Assembly: GCF_036588685.1 (NCBI RefSeq)
Contig: NC_086376.1
Coordinates: forward strand, 25,767,930-25,831,929
DNA length: 64,000 bases
Direction: 5' to 3'
Source of the DNA: Mytilus trossulus
Lineage: Eukaryota > Mollusca > Bivalvia > Mytilida > Mytilidae
A model generated the notes under the pieces. That model worked only from the letters and a program-made list of their open reading frames with translations, ran no database searches and was not told the DNA's origin. Below, piece after piece: positions 35,701-49,500 of the stretch. The first letter of the stretch is position 1. Every line of letters starts with the position of its first letter. Made by a program: the position numbers and the translations under genes.

Positions 35701-37915
35701 AAGTTGCAATGTGTAAAGTAAAGAGTCAGATATGTCAAAGTACGACCGGCATTCCTCTATACTGTTTCGATTTTTGCAATTCATCAACAACGTTTATTCA
35801 AGAATTTCGAATACCACATGTTCGATAAAAAAAAAACCACACTAGGTGAAGTAAATTGGTACTTAAAGTAATAAAAATGCCATTATGTTAATCAAACGAA
35901 TTAAATAGCGTGCTTAAATTGTTAGGGTATTGTTATGAATGATAGAAGACTAAGTCAGTGCAACTAGTTTTCATGTTCTGATGTTTCTCTTTGAATGCTT
36001 CTTTTTGTAAATTCATTGGGGTGTAAAAGCGTTGACCGAAGTACATTTTGTAATGAAGCACAGAAGGTGTAGTTGCGTTCGAATTATTAGAAAATAATGT
36101 CTCAAAATCTGACTTCCATTTATTCAGCACAATTTTTTCATCAGTGTTTATGTTTCCATCCGAGTCAACTACTTCCCACGGGATTTGATTTTTCCTTTCA
36201 TTTACAATGCCAAGTTTTCCAATGCTTTTCCAAAATTCACGCTTGTTTGTCGATTTAAGTTTTTCATGTAGTTCATTTTCCTTCTGAATTTGATATTTTC
36301 TTTTAAATTTACGGTTAATTTTATCAAATATCTTCCTTTCAGTACAATACTTTTCTTTTAAAAGTTTCTTTTTGTGCGGTGGGCCCTTAAATTTCAACCA
36401 TTTCTTTTCGCACTCGCATGATAAGTTCCATTGCGTTTGTAATGTTTGGTTCTAGTACGGCTTGTAAAAGGACTTCGAACGCTTGTTTAAATGTTTCTGT
36501 TGAAGAAGCGGTAGTTTTGTCTCCATTTCGTTCATTATCAATTTATGAAATTCGTCATATGCGTTTTGTACATTTTGATCTAAATATACGGAGTGTTCAA
36601 TTTTCTCAATAGCATCCAGAATTTTATGTCGCACTTCATCATTTATTAAGAAATCATCTGGAATCTTGCGCGCATTACGTTTTATCTTTACTTCGTTTGC
36701 GCAATGATTTGAAATTTCATCAACATTCACTGGGTATTTAATATCACAAGATAAAAGCAATTGGTCAGGTATGCTTTCTGGGTTATAATTCAAAGTATTT
36801 ATTACATCTGAAATACTCATTAACATACATCTAATGTAATTATTGGAGTGTAAAAGCGTTGACCGAGGTGCTATTTTAGCTTGGGTCATGGAAACACGAT
36901 TTTTTATTAAGTTTTTGTCTAATTTTGCACTCAATTGTGGGACCTCGTGTCATCATGAATGATAAATCTTATTGTGTAGTGAAATTGCTTAAGGTATAAC
37001 GCGAGATAATTTGCAGAGTAGCCAATCAGTATAACGTATTGTAATGAAACATACATCTAAAGTAATTATATAACCATATCAGCCTGAAAAGGATTTGTAT
37101 ATATTCTTATTTTTGACGGAGATAACTCCAATATACATACAGAGATATAGTCACCCAATGTTCTGAAGCTGCCAGCTTTGCCTCCGGAAAGGTAGGATCC
37201 TATAAATGCATACCGCCTCAATGGTGTATCCCAGCTTAGTTTCAGCATAGACTACAATGCATAATACATTTTGCCTTTCTGTATGTTTTCAAGTGAAGTA
37301 TAGAAGTTGTGAATAAATGTTACTGAAAATATCAGAATTGCAATTCAACTGTGAACTTTATTTTAAGAACAAAAAGTTGTCTATCTACAAAGGCCTGTAT
37401 TTTGAATGTTTTATGTTGCTCAGTTTTACTTCAGTTCTTTTAACAGTCGCCAGACACCAACATTCAAGTTAAAGATTATGAATTAAAAGTATTCATGTTT
37501 TAAATATTTCAAATATTTCAACTAAGGCTTTATTATTCTCGAGTTAAAAATATTATCATGTAATTAGTCATCATATATTTATAGAGTTTGATTATTGTAT
37601 TAATCATAAATATGAAATTGTCCGAGTATTTATCATAAACAAACTCATCATAGATACCAGGATTGAAAGGTTGTATTTGTGCAAGACGGGCGTTTCGTTT
37701 ACAAAAGACTCATCAGTGACGCTTAATAAAACAAAGTGTAAAAGGCCATCTGTGTTCCGTTCACTCCTACATTATCTTACCTTAGTAACAGTTGGAACCG
37801 TCGTTCCAGCAATTTTTGTGGCTGATGTAACTAGCTGTTCAGCTTCCCATTCTGAAGGAACGCAGCATTGTTCTGACAAAAGTATAAGAGAAAACAAAAC
37901 GGCTAGAGAAAACAT
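32754..37915 (-). CDS. Secreted ependymin-related protein
   Basis: Minus strand, six exons in phase: 37915-37781, 37251-37141, 35519-35438, 34581-34429, 33597-33500, 32768-32754; 197 residues, ending NTLG and TAA. The usual length of ependymin-related proteins is about 200. It starts MFSLAVLFSLILLSEQCCVP, a signal peptide running into the family's N-terminal CC pair and the following SEWE. Other family features: LDGKC, SSVQC, the ATGCIPVSYTS segment, and GIKDRSIFNIPPEC near the end, so the conserved cysteines for disulphides are present. Sequons NVT, NAT and NLS suggest glycosylation. Ependymin-related proteins are secreted or lysosomal, lipid- or calcium-interacting, with many paralogues in molluscs. 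I chose the second ATG because the upstream one (37987) adds a polar stretch ahead of the signal peptide. Intron 2 holds a LINE fragment and exon 3 has a triplicated donor. Confidence 0.87.
35311..35502 (-). repeat. 64 bp triplication across the donor of ependymin-like exon 3
   Basis: The end of exon 3 with its donor (GTGTCCAGTGTACAAACG|GTAAGTAATGCA on the minus strand) is followed in the intron by two more copies of the same 64 bp unit; the first of these is nearly identical and has its own GTAAGT, the second is decayed (GTGTACACCC). Using a more distal donor would extend the exon into TAA at once (frame GGT AAG TAA). Confidence 0.85.
35945..36954 (-). mobile_element. LINE fragment (endonuclease to reverse-transcriptase linker), flanked by a 10 bp repeat
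   Basis: Two minus-strand frames (36934-36452 and 36397-35933) translate to the linker region typical of ORF2 in non-LTR retrotransposons: a YDEFHKLIMNEMETKLPLL type segment, then KRKYQIQKENELHEKL, NKREFWKSIGKLG, VVDSDGN, VLNKWKSDFETLF. A frameshift separates them and both the endonuclease core and the reverse transcriptase are missing. The block is flanked by the direct repeat ATGAATGATA (35935-35944 and 36955-36964), which suggests one insertion into the ependymin-like intron. A 19-base motif GTGTAAAAGCGTTGACCGA occurs at both ends of the insert (36030 and 36848). No poly-A tail. Confidence 0.6.
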
Positions 37916-40547
37916 TGTGTAGCGATAGATGCCAAATGTGGAACTGTTGTTGGAATCCTTATCAGAAAAATAAATCCTCTTGACCATAGATAGATCATGT
38001 CATTGTGTCTTATCAGCAGCTGCTTATAAGTTACACATTATTTAGTAATGTTATTAAATATCAAAAGGTCGATAATAAAGCTCTTCTTATGTCGTTTGAA
38101 TACATGTACATGTGTTTTTGAAAGGCAACAATTAATGCTTGCTTTTAGTCCAGTCAATCTAACTGGATTTCGTCAAACAAATCTCTGAAATTGACGGAAT
38201 TAATTACTCTTTTATTGTCATTATACTTTAACACGATGGAAAAGTATGAATAAAAAAGCAACCAATCTTTTGAAATCTAATTAATGTCTTAATGTCAAAT
38301 GCATGAAAAAATCTTTTTATTACAGAAAAAAACTTATCGATCTTTCTAAAATAGCGATTATTTATGATGCCTTACATATAGACACTGAACATGGATGTCT
38401 TTGCGTTGTACAACCCCCTTCTCGCCGACATTTTCATTTATTCTTATCATGATTTCACTGAACTTTCCTCGAAGAAAATCAGAAAGAAGCTATTTCGATC
38501 ACATTTCACGTGTTTTGTAATAAGGAGGAAATCGTTTAAAAAAAAAAGGATAAATGTCGTTGAAAGCAAAATAGAAGATACAACACCTATATGTCTTACT
38601 TCAATTGTTTTAATGGTTATTCTTCTCATATATGCATACAGATTTCAGCATTACACGAAAAAAACCGATAAATTCCTCTATATCTATATATAATAGCAAA
38701 TGTAACAAAAATGACACAAATTAGCAAATTATATTTTTTCCTTGAAGCAATTCATATACAATGTACTCGTGGCACATAGTTTCCATTCATCTTGCATATT
38801 ATAAGAAAAACGTTCAAGATCAGCTATACACGTAAACAAATATAATTCAACTTTAAACATCATCTATCAATAAAAAAATTCCCAAATTTGTTTGTTTCCA
38901 TATAATATGGATATCTAACTTTTCCGTTATATATTACCTGCATTACCTGTAAAATGGCACAAATAAAGTTTTTAATTTTTTGGCACAAATGAAATACAAC
39001 CTTGTGGCGCAAATGAAACATTGGATTTTTTAAAAATTGGCGCAAATGCAATGCGCCCCTCTCTTTCTATACACGTACATTGTCGTTGGCGTCACCTCCC
39101 GCGACCAATTGAGGCCAGTACTTCGTCTCTATTCGAGCCTCGGGATACCTGATATCAGATCTGGGCCAAACAAATACATCAAATAGAACTCAACAATTTA
39201 ATTACAAATGTGCAACATTCAAGTAAAAAGTATAAAAAACAAAAATACAATTCCAAGGAAAATTCTTATCGAAATGTCGCTTACGCAAATAGCAAAATCA
39301 AAGGTTCCAACACATCAAACAAATGCCATATTCCTGACTTGGTAGAGGCATTTTGTTATGTAGAAAAGGAGGGATTAAACCTGGTGTTACTAGATAAGCC
39401 TCTCACTTATTCGACATTCGCATAAAATTCCATAATTATTAACGATGTGTGAACAAAACAAACAGACATAATAGGTAAAGATGTCACAAAAAGGAGTATA
39501 GCTGTTAACATTGTAATATTATCTGAATCACTATAAAAGCAAACAAATATGTCAACAAAGAAAATCAAAAGTCTAGACAAGAATACAAAAATTTACCATC
39601 GCACAATAACACAATGGCGGTATTATAAATACGGAGAAACGTCAAATATATATTACCAAAAATAGACTTATAAGTAGAAGTAATAATTTTCGAAGACAAA
39701 TAAAAGAATACTATAACCTTTTAAGATGATAAAAAACGTCAGTTCCTATAATATATAATTCAAGAACATCGTGTATTATTTGTGATGTCGATACGGAATA
39801 TTTATCAACAAGGTCTTAGTATCTTCAGATGAACTTTTATTTAGAAAAAGGACCAGACGTTCTTTGACATACCCCTGGTTCATCAACATTTGACTCAGAC
39901 AAACATAGTCAAATAGAATAAGAAAACAATAGTATTTCCAAAGAGAAGTTTATAAATGAATTGGAATTAAAACGTAATAGTTTTAAACAAAATGAAAAAG
40001 AAAAGCATTTTAGATCATATGAATTCAAATAAGATAGTAATCTTAAACATAGTAAAAGTAAATAGAATTGTATATATATATTCATCTAATACTTCGCGTT
40101 GTGTAAATCGTACCTATATAAGCCAATTTAATCGCTGAAAATGAACTCAGCGGAAGCAATTGTTCCTGCGAGCTATATACAGAAGAAAGGTGGCAAAGAA
40201 GGGGGTCTTAGGTGTATGTGTATCAGGGGTAAATATTTTTCTTCTTCTCTGGACAATATTTTTTAACATCAATAAAAATTGTTCAATAACATACAGGAAC
40301 AAGACATTGTACTCTAATAAATCAATACTGTTTTTATCTGAAGTATTTTGTATTCTTATTTTCAATTATCCAATGACTAGTATTCTAAAACTATTTATTT
40401 CCCATTAAAATAGCTTGGTAAAGCAGCGCAATATCTAGTATTTATAAATAATGATTAAGGGAAAACAATCCATGAATTAAAAAACAAACCAATTCTACTT
40501 TCTGTTTCGTATTTCCAGAAAAAGCGATAACGTGATCACAAAATAAT
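37916..40547. other. Spacer between the ependymin-like and Shiftless-like genes
   Basis: Divergent promoters should lie here but no motif stands out. 37630-37735 (inside the end of the previous gene's first intron) and 39225-39400 are dispersed repeats. A plus-strand frame at 38391-38693 has a NPLLADIFIYSY segment that resembles the CAPLLADLFLFSY motif of the reverse transcriptase at 44504; the match is short. 38940-39060 has three repeats of TGGCACAAAT/TGGCGCAAAT. 39700-39890 is an RT-element remnant (own entry). Confidence 0.5.
39700..39890 (-). mobile_element. Remnant of the 3' end of the reverse-transcriptase element
   Basis: The minus strand closely matches 45570-45755: GTTGATGAACCAGGGGTATG TCAAAGAACGTC, AACAAAAAGTTCATC-like segment, GTTGATAAATATTCCGTATC, CTGACGT, TTATAGTATTCTTTT in the same order. 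Here the motif reads GAACCAGGGG where the copy in the Shiftless-like intron has GAACTAGGGG, which supports the TAG there being a mutation. Confidence 0.7.
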
Positions 40548-43500
40548 ATGGCTGATAATGAGGAAGTCGACCAAAATGAAAAAGAGGTATGTTCAAAGTT
40601 AAGTAAAGTTATTATTTTAACAGACAATTATTTAATGGTTATTGGTATGTTATAGCTAGATAACTACATAGCTTTCTTAAGAGACGTGTGACGGTGTCGC
40701 GGTGTGCGCTTTAGTCTTATTCAATGTACCTGATTTAAAAATAGTTTGATTTGCTGATAAATGTCTTTAGTAGGGGAAACTAGAAATTTCGTGATGAGTA
40801 TCAAATTAGCTTTTAACAATCAACGAGAAGGAAATACATTCGTTTCAAAGTTTTCGTTGATCAGGGCAAGGGCTACTCAAAGTAAGAAGAAAAAAATAAC
40901 ATAACCTAATGACCAATGGAAAAAAAAACAATTATCAAAGATCTTTGCATTAAGTGAAACACAATAACATGTAGTATCACATTCATAATAAGAACAGTGA
41001 CATGCTACCACTTAAATTGTTGTCAATATAATGGACGTCTATGCGACTGTCATTTGAGTGAGATGTTTAGATAGCTTTAAAACTAGATTTAATCTACAAT
41101 GTTCTACATAACGCAATGCCTGTACCAAGTCAGGAATATGACAGTTTTCCATTCGTTTGATGTGTTTGAGCTTTTTTTATTGTCATTTGATAAGGGACTT
41201 TCCTTTTTGAATTTTCCATGAAGTTCGGTATTTTTGTTACCTAGTAAACATGCTACTTGTACAAGTAAACATCATAGTCCATGCAGTGCTTCTGCTTGCA
41301 AACATATGTTTGCTGTGTCACATGTAGCGGGTAATGATGATTTTGCCAGTTCATTTAAATTTATAATATCATCGATATCATCAGTATTATTATCATTATT
41401 CATTTAGCGAATGGTCAGACAGCTGAAATTTTTGTACAAGGGGCGATTCAATGATGAAGAAGCGAGAAAAAATTTCGATCATGTGAACTGGGATATTGAA
41501 AGAGGTCTAAAGTTCGTTAGTGAAAGTAAGTGGTATCTGAAAACCTAAATATCTGGACAAACTGTATTTACTTCATTTGATTTATATCGAGAATGTTAAT
41601 GTTTTGATAGAAAGTACATTTGATTATGTCACATAGGTTGTTATCTAAATTTCAAATAGATTAACATACAACAATTTATATCTTTGAAAGTCGTAGAATG
41701 GCTACACAAGCTGTTTTATTTTCGTCATACTAACGAAATCAACTACAGACGTGTTTTCAATGTAAGTTTAAGTTCATTCACGAATTTATAGATGACTGAA
41801 AAATTGATAGTCTGCATTTGTCTAAAATTGTGCTCCCAAACTCATTTTCGCGAGCTTTATAAATATACAACATGTTAATTATACTTTGCATGTACTTCCA
41901 AATTCAAGAAAAATTAATTTGAAGATAATAATACAATAATTTGATTATATGTTTTTCCCATATTAATTAGATTGATTTATGCATGTATGAAAATAAGGGA
42001 AACAATTTGAAAATTAATAAAATATTGAAAATTGAACATCTATTTCGTACATTTTTAAAATTGTAATATATGTATATTTAAAGGTGAATCGTCTGAAATT
42101 AGGGAAATTATAGGACAATCAGAGGTATGACAAACACTTTTCTAGTTATACTATAGAAATGACTTGTCTTTTCATTTATCACCAAAGTCGTTTGTTTATA
42201 TGTAAAAAATGATCGGATGTATTGATAATAGAAGTAATCAGCCATTATACTATTTATAAATTTTGAATAATTTTTTCATAAGTTCAAACATTTTCAACAT
42301 GATTGATGTAAAGTAAATTGTTGCTGTTTACATATAACGATTGATTAACTTTGTTTCACTAGAAAGTTATGTAAATTAATCAACAGTTAATGTAGTTTAA
42401 CGATTTATGTATAGCATAATCAATTAAAACAGAAAATTAAGGTAACAAAGAAAACTGAGGGAATCACATGAACCCCAAACAGAGCAATACCAGGTGCAAA
42501 TACTGAAAATATCTACTACTATGCATTTACAGATTAAACGACTATTCTGGTATCTAAATATGTCAGACCACGGAAACATGTCGCTAGTTATTAAGCTGGT
42601 AGGCTAATAACTGGATAAACAGATGACGTTAGACTAATGATTGGATAAACAGATGACGTTAAACTAATAATTTTCACTGGAATCAAAACAAGACCAAATT
42701 AAAAAATGAAAATCATTTTAAACCAAAAGTTCAGAATAAGTGCCAAACACGAATAAAGGGTGGTGTTTTGAATTATTCAACATTTTATAAAAAGTAAATT
42801 TAGAGTAAATGAAATTATCAAACATCTTTTATGTAAAGAAAATCCAAACTACTGGGTTGATGCTAGGGAACATCTGCAAGCACTTGTGACGAACAAGTGA
42901 TTGTTTAAACCCATGAAAATACTAGGCTTTTAATGACTAACACAGTGATGGAAAATATAAAAATAATATGTTGTAAATTTGATGCATTCGAAGTCCAATT
43001 CCAGATTTGTCTACATCAGAGTCTCTCAAATCAAATTATTTCATAGAATGACTTATAAAGGCAACAGTAGTATACTGCTGTTCGAAATTCATAAATCGAT
43101 TGAGAAAAAAACAACTAATTAGGGTTACAAACTAAAACTGAGGGAAACGCATCAAATATAAGAGAACTACGACACAACAGAAACGCACTATAACATAACA
43201 ATGACCATTTTCCTGACTTGTTACAAGACATTTTTAGAAAAGAAATGGTGGGTTTGGGGCATGCCAAACCTTCCGCTTTAATGGCAATGTTAATTATTAA
43301 CATTAAATAACAGGACTAAAAGGAGAAAACATAGGATAGAGAAACACACGAATAATAGCTATCAAAATGTACCAGATTTAAAAATTGAATACGACACGTG
43401 TGTCTATGATCAGCCATATACATGCATGGAAAAGTTCAAGAGTGGTCAATTATCCGATTCATTACGTTTGCGCGCATTACCATTACATTTGCGCGCATTG

Positions 43501-46500
43501 ATATGGCATGTAAACTCAGGTAAATACAGGTTATAGTACTTATTCATTTATTCATTTACTCTGAAATAATGTTACATGTATGCGTTAATCTACAGCGGGA
43601 TTTATCATAAACACTTTATATTTTATCTTATAATTGAATATGAACAAAAATTTAAAGTCATATCTAGTTTCAGAAGAGTTGCAATGACAAACTGCTGCAG
43701 TAGTACATTGAAGTCAATAAGTTCAAAGGGATGTAACTTCTAGAAAAACAATGAATCATAATTTCCTGTCGATATGCACATCCACATAGTATAAAATTGA
43801 GAATGGAAATGGGGAATGTGCCAAAGAGACAACAACCCGACCATAGAGCAGACAACATCAGAAGGTCACCAACAGGTCTTCAATGCAACGAGAAATTCCC
43901 GCACCCAGAGGCGTCATATGTCCTTATTATCTAAAAAATGTTTCATGAAAATTTGTTGTGTGGTTTCAGAGGAGTTGCGATGAAAAGAACAGGATTGACT
44001 GACTGACGAACTGACGGACTGGCCAAAAACATTAGAGTCATTTATATCTTAATATCATTTTCATGTATATTACATTTATGTTTACCTAAGTTTACCTATA
44101 AAATAAATGCGTGAAAATGTAATCAAAAGCTGCGCGTAAATGTAAAACTTTTTAATACCAAATGCGCGCAAACGTAATGCGGTCCAATTATCAAAACGAC
44201 GATCTTATATTAAATTTAACAAATCTTTGTTTTTTTTAATAGTTCAGATGATTCCCTCTAGTTTTTGCTTTGTTATATTGATTTGTCTCCTCCTCATATA
44301 ATTCGTTCAATTTATAATGATGCAGTTTTTAAATGTTTGACATAGAGGTATATAACTTTGGTTTTTAGGATTCAATAAATGCTATCAAAACAGACCCGAA
44401 TATCATCGATCTTCTGAAGAATGGCATAAAAAAAGCGACTAGACAGTTTGCTTGTGAATCTTGTGATCATGCCTGGTGGAGAAAGGTGCCCATGTCAAAA
44501 GAGGTAGATGTAACTAAGTCCTTCATGGCTTCTATGAACATTGCATTGAACAACAAATCGGAGGACTTACCTTGTTTGTATTGGATACCAAAACTTCACA
44601 AAATTTCGTACAAAAAACGGTACATTGCCGGCTCATCTGCTTGTTCTACTAAAGAATTGTATATTAGATTGACTAAAATTCTGTCCGCGGTTAAAGAGGG
44701 TCTTCAGATATACTGTGAAACTGTTTACTCACGTAGTGGTATTAACCATATGTGGATTCTGAAAAACTGTAAAGAACTTCTGGATAATTTTAAATCTCGG
44801 TCTTTTTCTGAAACTAGTTCTATTAAAACTTTTGATTTTTCAACCTTGTATACAACCATTCCCCATGTTCAATTGAAAAACCGTCTAAAAGAAATAATCC
44901 ACAATGCTTTTCATCATAAAAATGGTAGCATACGCTATAAATATATCACTTTGGAATATCATAAAACATATTTTGTTAATAAGAAACAAAAGGGTAAAAC
45001 ATACTACACAGAGGAACAAGTGATCAGTCTGCTGGAGTTTCTTATTGACAACATATTTGTTGAACTTGGAGGTAGACTTTTTCAACAAAATGGCGGCATT
45101 CCTATGGGAACGAGCTGTGCGCCTCTCCTTGCCGACCTCTTCTTATTTTCATATGAATCGGAGTTCCTTCAGACACTTGTCAAAAACAAGAAGATCAAAG
45201 AAGCCAGGTTATTTAATTTCACTTTCAGATATATTGATGATGTTCTTTCCATTAAAAATCCGAACTTTTCTGATTGGGTTCCATTAATATACCCACCAGA
45301 ACTAAAAATTAAAGAGACCACAGACACGGCTTCCTCCGCCACAGTTTTAGACATATACCTCGAATCTGACATACACAGTCATCTCAGTACCAGAATCTAT
45401 GACAAACGAGACGATTTTAATTTTGAAATTATGAATTTTCCCCATCTTAGTAGTAATATACCAACTTAATCTGCATATGGAATAAACATTTCCCAACTTA
45501 TTAGGTATTCAAGAGCTTGCAGCTCCTATTCAGACTTTGTAAAACGTCACCAGTGTCTGAGCAGAAAGTTGATGAACTAGGGGTATGTCAAAGAACGTCT
45601 CATCCTTTTTCTAAAAAAGTTCATCGGAAGATACCCAGAACTTGTTGATAAATACTCCGTATCAACTTCACAAATAATACAAGACGGTCTTGAAGTATAG
45701 ATTTTGCGTACTGACGTTGGGTTATCATCTTAATAACGTGTTATAGTATTCTTTTATTTGTCTTTATTAATATTACTTGTACTGGTTAGTCAGTTTTTTT
45801 AGATATTCTTTTGAAGTGACTGTGAGGTTATGTAAAACATCATACTTTGAACGACAAAATTATTTCATTTACTAATATTAATTTTACGTAGGGATCTTGA
45901 ATACTATGAATGACAAAACTATTTTATTCAATAATACTACTTTTTCTGTTAAGTCTGTTTTTATAATATACATTTGACGTGAAACTGTACTTATGTATAT
46001 CCCGTCATACTTTGAACCACACAATTATTTTATTTATTATTATTACTTTTACTGTTAAATCTGTTTTTGTTATATCTACTTTACGTGACTCTGCATGTAT
46101 TTATGCTGTCATACTTTAAACGACAAAATTATTTGATGTCTACCTGTGCGAATTTCAAACGGGCAATTTTACACCAGTACTGAAAACCTTCTATCCTTTA
46201 CGGGTAGACTTTACATACATAAATTAAGTCGTATAGGAATAACAAAATTAGTATGTTAAATTTGATGTATGCCTTTTTGTGCTTCTTCGTTACATTTGTT
46301 GTTTTTACAGTGGTATTAAGATGATAACACATTATTGACTGCTGTACCCCTATTTTTGACATTTTTACTCTTTGAGTATGTTTGTTTTGTTCATTCATCG
46401 TTGACAATGTAATGGAATTTGATGCGACTGTCATATAAGTGAGAGGTTAAGCTAGCTATAAAACCAGGTTCAATCCACCATTTCTTACATTAAAAAATGT

Positions 46501-49500
46501 CTGTACCAAGTCAGGAATATGACAGTTGTTATCCATTCGTTTGATGTGTTTGGACTTTTGATTTTGCCTTTCGATTTTTGATTTTCCTTTTTGAATTTTC
46601 CTCGGAGTTTAGTATTTTCGTGTTTTTACTTTTAGTAACATTAAACTTCATTCGCCAACACATTTTATGGTTTATATGTATATTTGAGGTAATATTTATC
46701 AGTATTTATGTTTAATTTGACTATCAGTATCATATTATATCTTGAAATGATTAGGTTTGGTTAGAGTAAAGTACAACTATCAACTACTTGTAAGAACGGA
46801 TCTATAGTGTAAAAGATGGAATGATGCTTAAATTGAAACATTTACACATTGCTCCGTGATGTAAAATACCAATAAGATTACAGTGTGTGATGTCATCATG
46901 ATAAGGGAGCGAAACCACCATAGTATACTAAAAAATGTCCCAAATGATTACGTAAACATTTTTTGTAATAATGATACTTAAAAAGATACTTGTCTTATTT
47001 GCCTTGAATTCATATCAAATATGTGTATCTGATCAAAAATAAATTGTTTCTGAAACAAACAAAAATTAAAATGATTGAGAAAATCAAATTGACACATCTT
47101 TGCAAGGTGAACAATTCAGGCTCATGTGAGCCTCTTATTTACCTTGAATTTATTATATGATAAAAAATGATTGAGTTAATGGACACAAGGTGAGCGTTTC
47201 AGACTCTTGATAAAATGAAAGTTGTATAAGATCTTTGATCAAATTACAGGTATCAGAATGCAGAAAATGTAAAAAGAAATATGATCCAGTTCCACGTGAA
47301 TTCGAATGGGGATTGGCAACTTATCATTGCGAATGCGGCAATGAGTTTAGGTAAGAATATTTTTTTGTTTTTTGTAATCAACTTAATCGTATAAAAAAGA
47401 AATATGAGGTAGATGTCAAAAGACAAAACCTTATTCTACAAAAACATTTATAAGTCAAATTCTGATATTCAGTAGTTGTTAAATCTTTCTGACCTAATTG
47501 AATACGAAACGACCAATGATTTGACGTCAACAGAGAGCGTATCTCATAATTTTAAGCGTCACTGATGAGTCTTTTGTAGACGAAACGCGCGTCTGGCGTA
47601 AATATAGAATTTCAATCCTGATATCTATGATGAGTTAATTTACAACTACTTGGTCGATGCCGGTCGCTGTTGGTGAACTTTTAATTCCCCGCCGGTATCA
47701 CCAGCCCTGTAGTCAGCATTTCTGTGTTGACTTGAGTTATTATTAATGTGTTCATAATTATAAATCAACTATAAAAAAATAGATGTGGTATGATTGCCAA
47801 TGAGACAACTTTCCACAAAAGACCAAAGTTTTGTTACCACCTTTTTTTAAATACTAAGGTGCCTCAGGAATAGATTACCTTAGCTGTATTTGGCAACAAT
47901 TTTAGGAATATTTGGTCCTCAATACTCTCCAACTTCGTACTTTATTTGGTCTTGTTTACATTTTTTGATTCGAGCGTCCCTGATAAGTTTGTATGCTTAC
48001 ATTGCCCATGTGAAATTTTCAAATTGTAAATGTATAAACATTGAACGAAAAAAAATGTGACACATAACATTTTCTGACGTTAGACACGCGAAGCAATTGT
48101 TTCTTTTGAAATTGTAACATGATGATGACTGCTGTACCCAAATATTTGACCATGTTATTTTCTATGTCGTTTAGTTCACGCACCACTTTAAATATAACGG
48201 AATTCGATGAGACTGTCATACAAAGTGAGAGGTTTAGCGCCTTAAAACTAGGTTTAATCCACCATTTTTTACATTTCAAAATGCCTGTACTAAGTCAGGG
48301 ATATGAAAGTTGTTATCCATTCATTTTTTATGTGTTTTGTCATTTGATGTTTCCCTTTGTTTAGGAAATTTCCGTTTTGAATTTTCCTCAGACTCAGTTC
48401 AGTATTTTTGTGATTTAACCTTTTTCTAAACTACTTAAGCATTTGTGTAAATAATGTAATCCCAGAGATATTACATAAAATGCGCAAAATAGCAAGATAT
48501 GAAAAGCCTAATAACGCACCATACTTTTAAGTAGCAGAGAAAAATTTAAATAAATTTTTTGTAGTGGATCTGGGCAAAAGAACACCACTGCACCTTGCTT
48601 CGAATGTGAAAGATCAGTTTATCCAACGAGAATAGGACCGTTTGGTAGACGTCGTGTGAAAAAGTCTGCCAACCAGCATTGTTGTGACGCACCAGATTGC
48701 ACTGGGCATGATCCAGTACATATACATGATATTGACCACGACAGAGTATACGATGATGGTACTGATAACAGCAGACCTGTGAGATCTTCCCGGCCCGAAG
48801 AAGTTGACGATGTGACGGGACAAGTAGAAAACCTTTATGTTAGACATGCGCCTATTCAAAATGCAAATAGACAGCAAAACTACAACACACGAAGACGACG
48901 TATTGGTATGTTCTAACTCTTTCTTAACTTTCCTATTTTTTTGTATATATCAAATAGAATATATAATTCGTCTTAACAACAGTCCAACAATGAACTATGC
49001 ATGACGCGCTAGACCACTCGACCACCTAGGCTTATTTAAAAAAGTATAAATTGAAAACCACGTTCCAACGTATAATTGCGTTGATAAAATTGCATTTTTT
49101 TTTATTCCTTGTGCATCCAAAACAAAAGTCTTGTTTACCAAAATGCATTTGACTAGCTGGTTGAACAATAAATATTCTTAAATACTGTTTACTGCCATGG
49201 CAATACACTTGCGGAAAAGAGGGTTTACCGCTAACACGAGGTGCAAAACATTTGTACACAATATTCGGATTTCGAAAATCAATGTCTCTTCAGTGATGTT
49301 AGGATCTAAACGGTAGCTGGAAGGCCATATATATATTTTACCATGATTAAAGATAGACTCTTTCTTGAGCTTTGAATAGTCGAAATAGGATGAACGGATT
49401 ATACAAACCCCGAAGGGATATATTATTCAGTTGGACAAAACTGCAATTTGCATACGTGTGCATGTAAAAAAAATAGCACAAACGACATTTTCCAAAATAA

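Noticed and set aside
38391-38693. 100-codon frame with a hydrophobic segment
   Set aside because: Short similarity to the reverse-transcriptase CAPLLADLF motif is all that supports it; the rest looks random.
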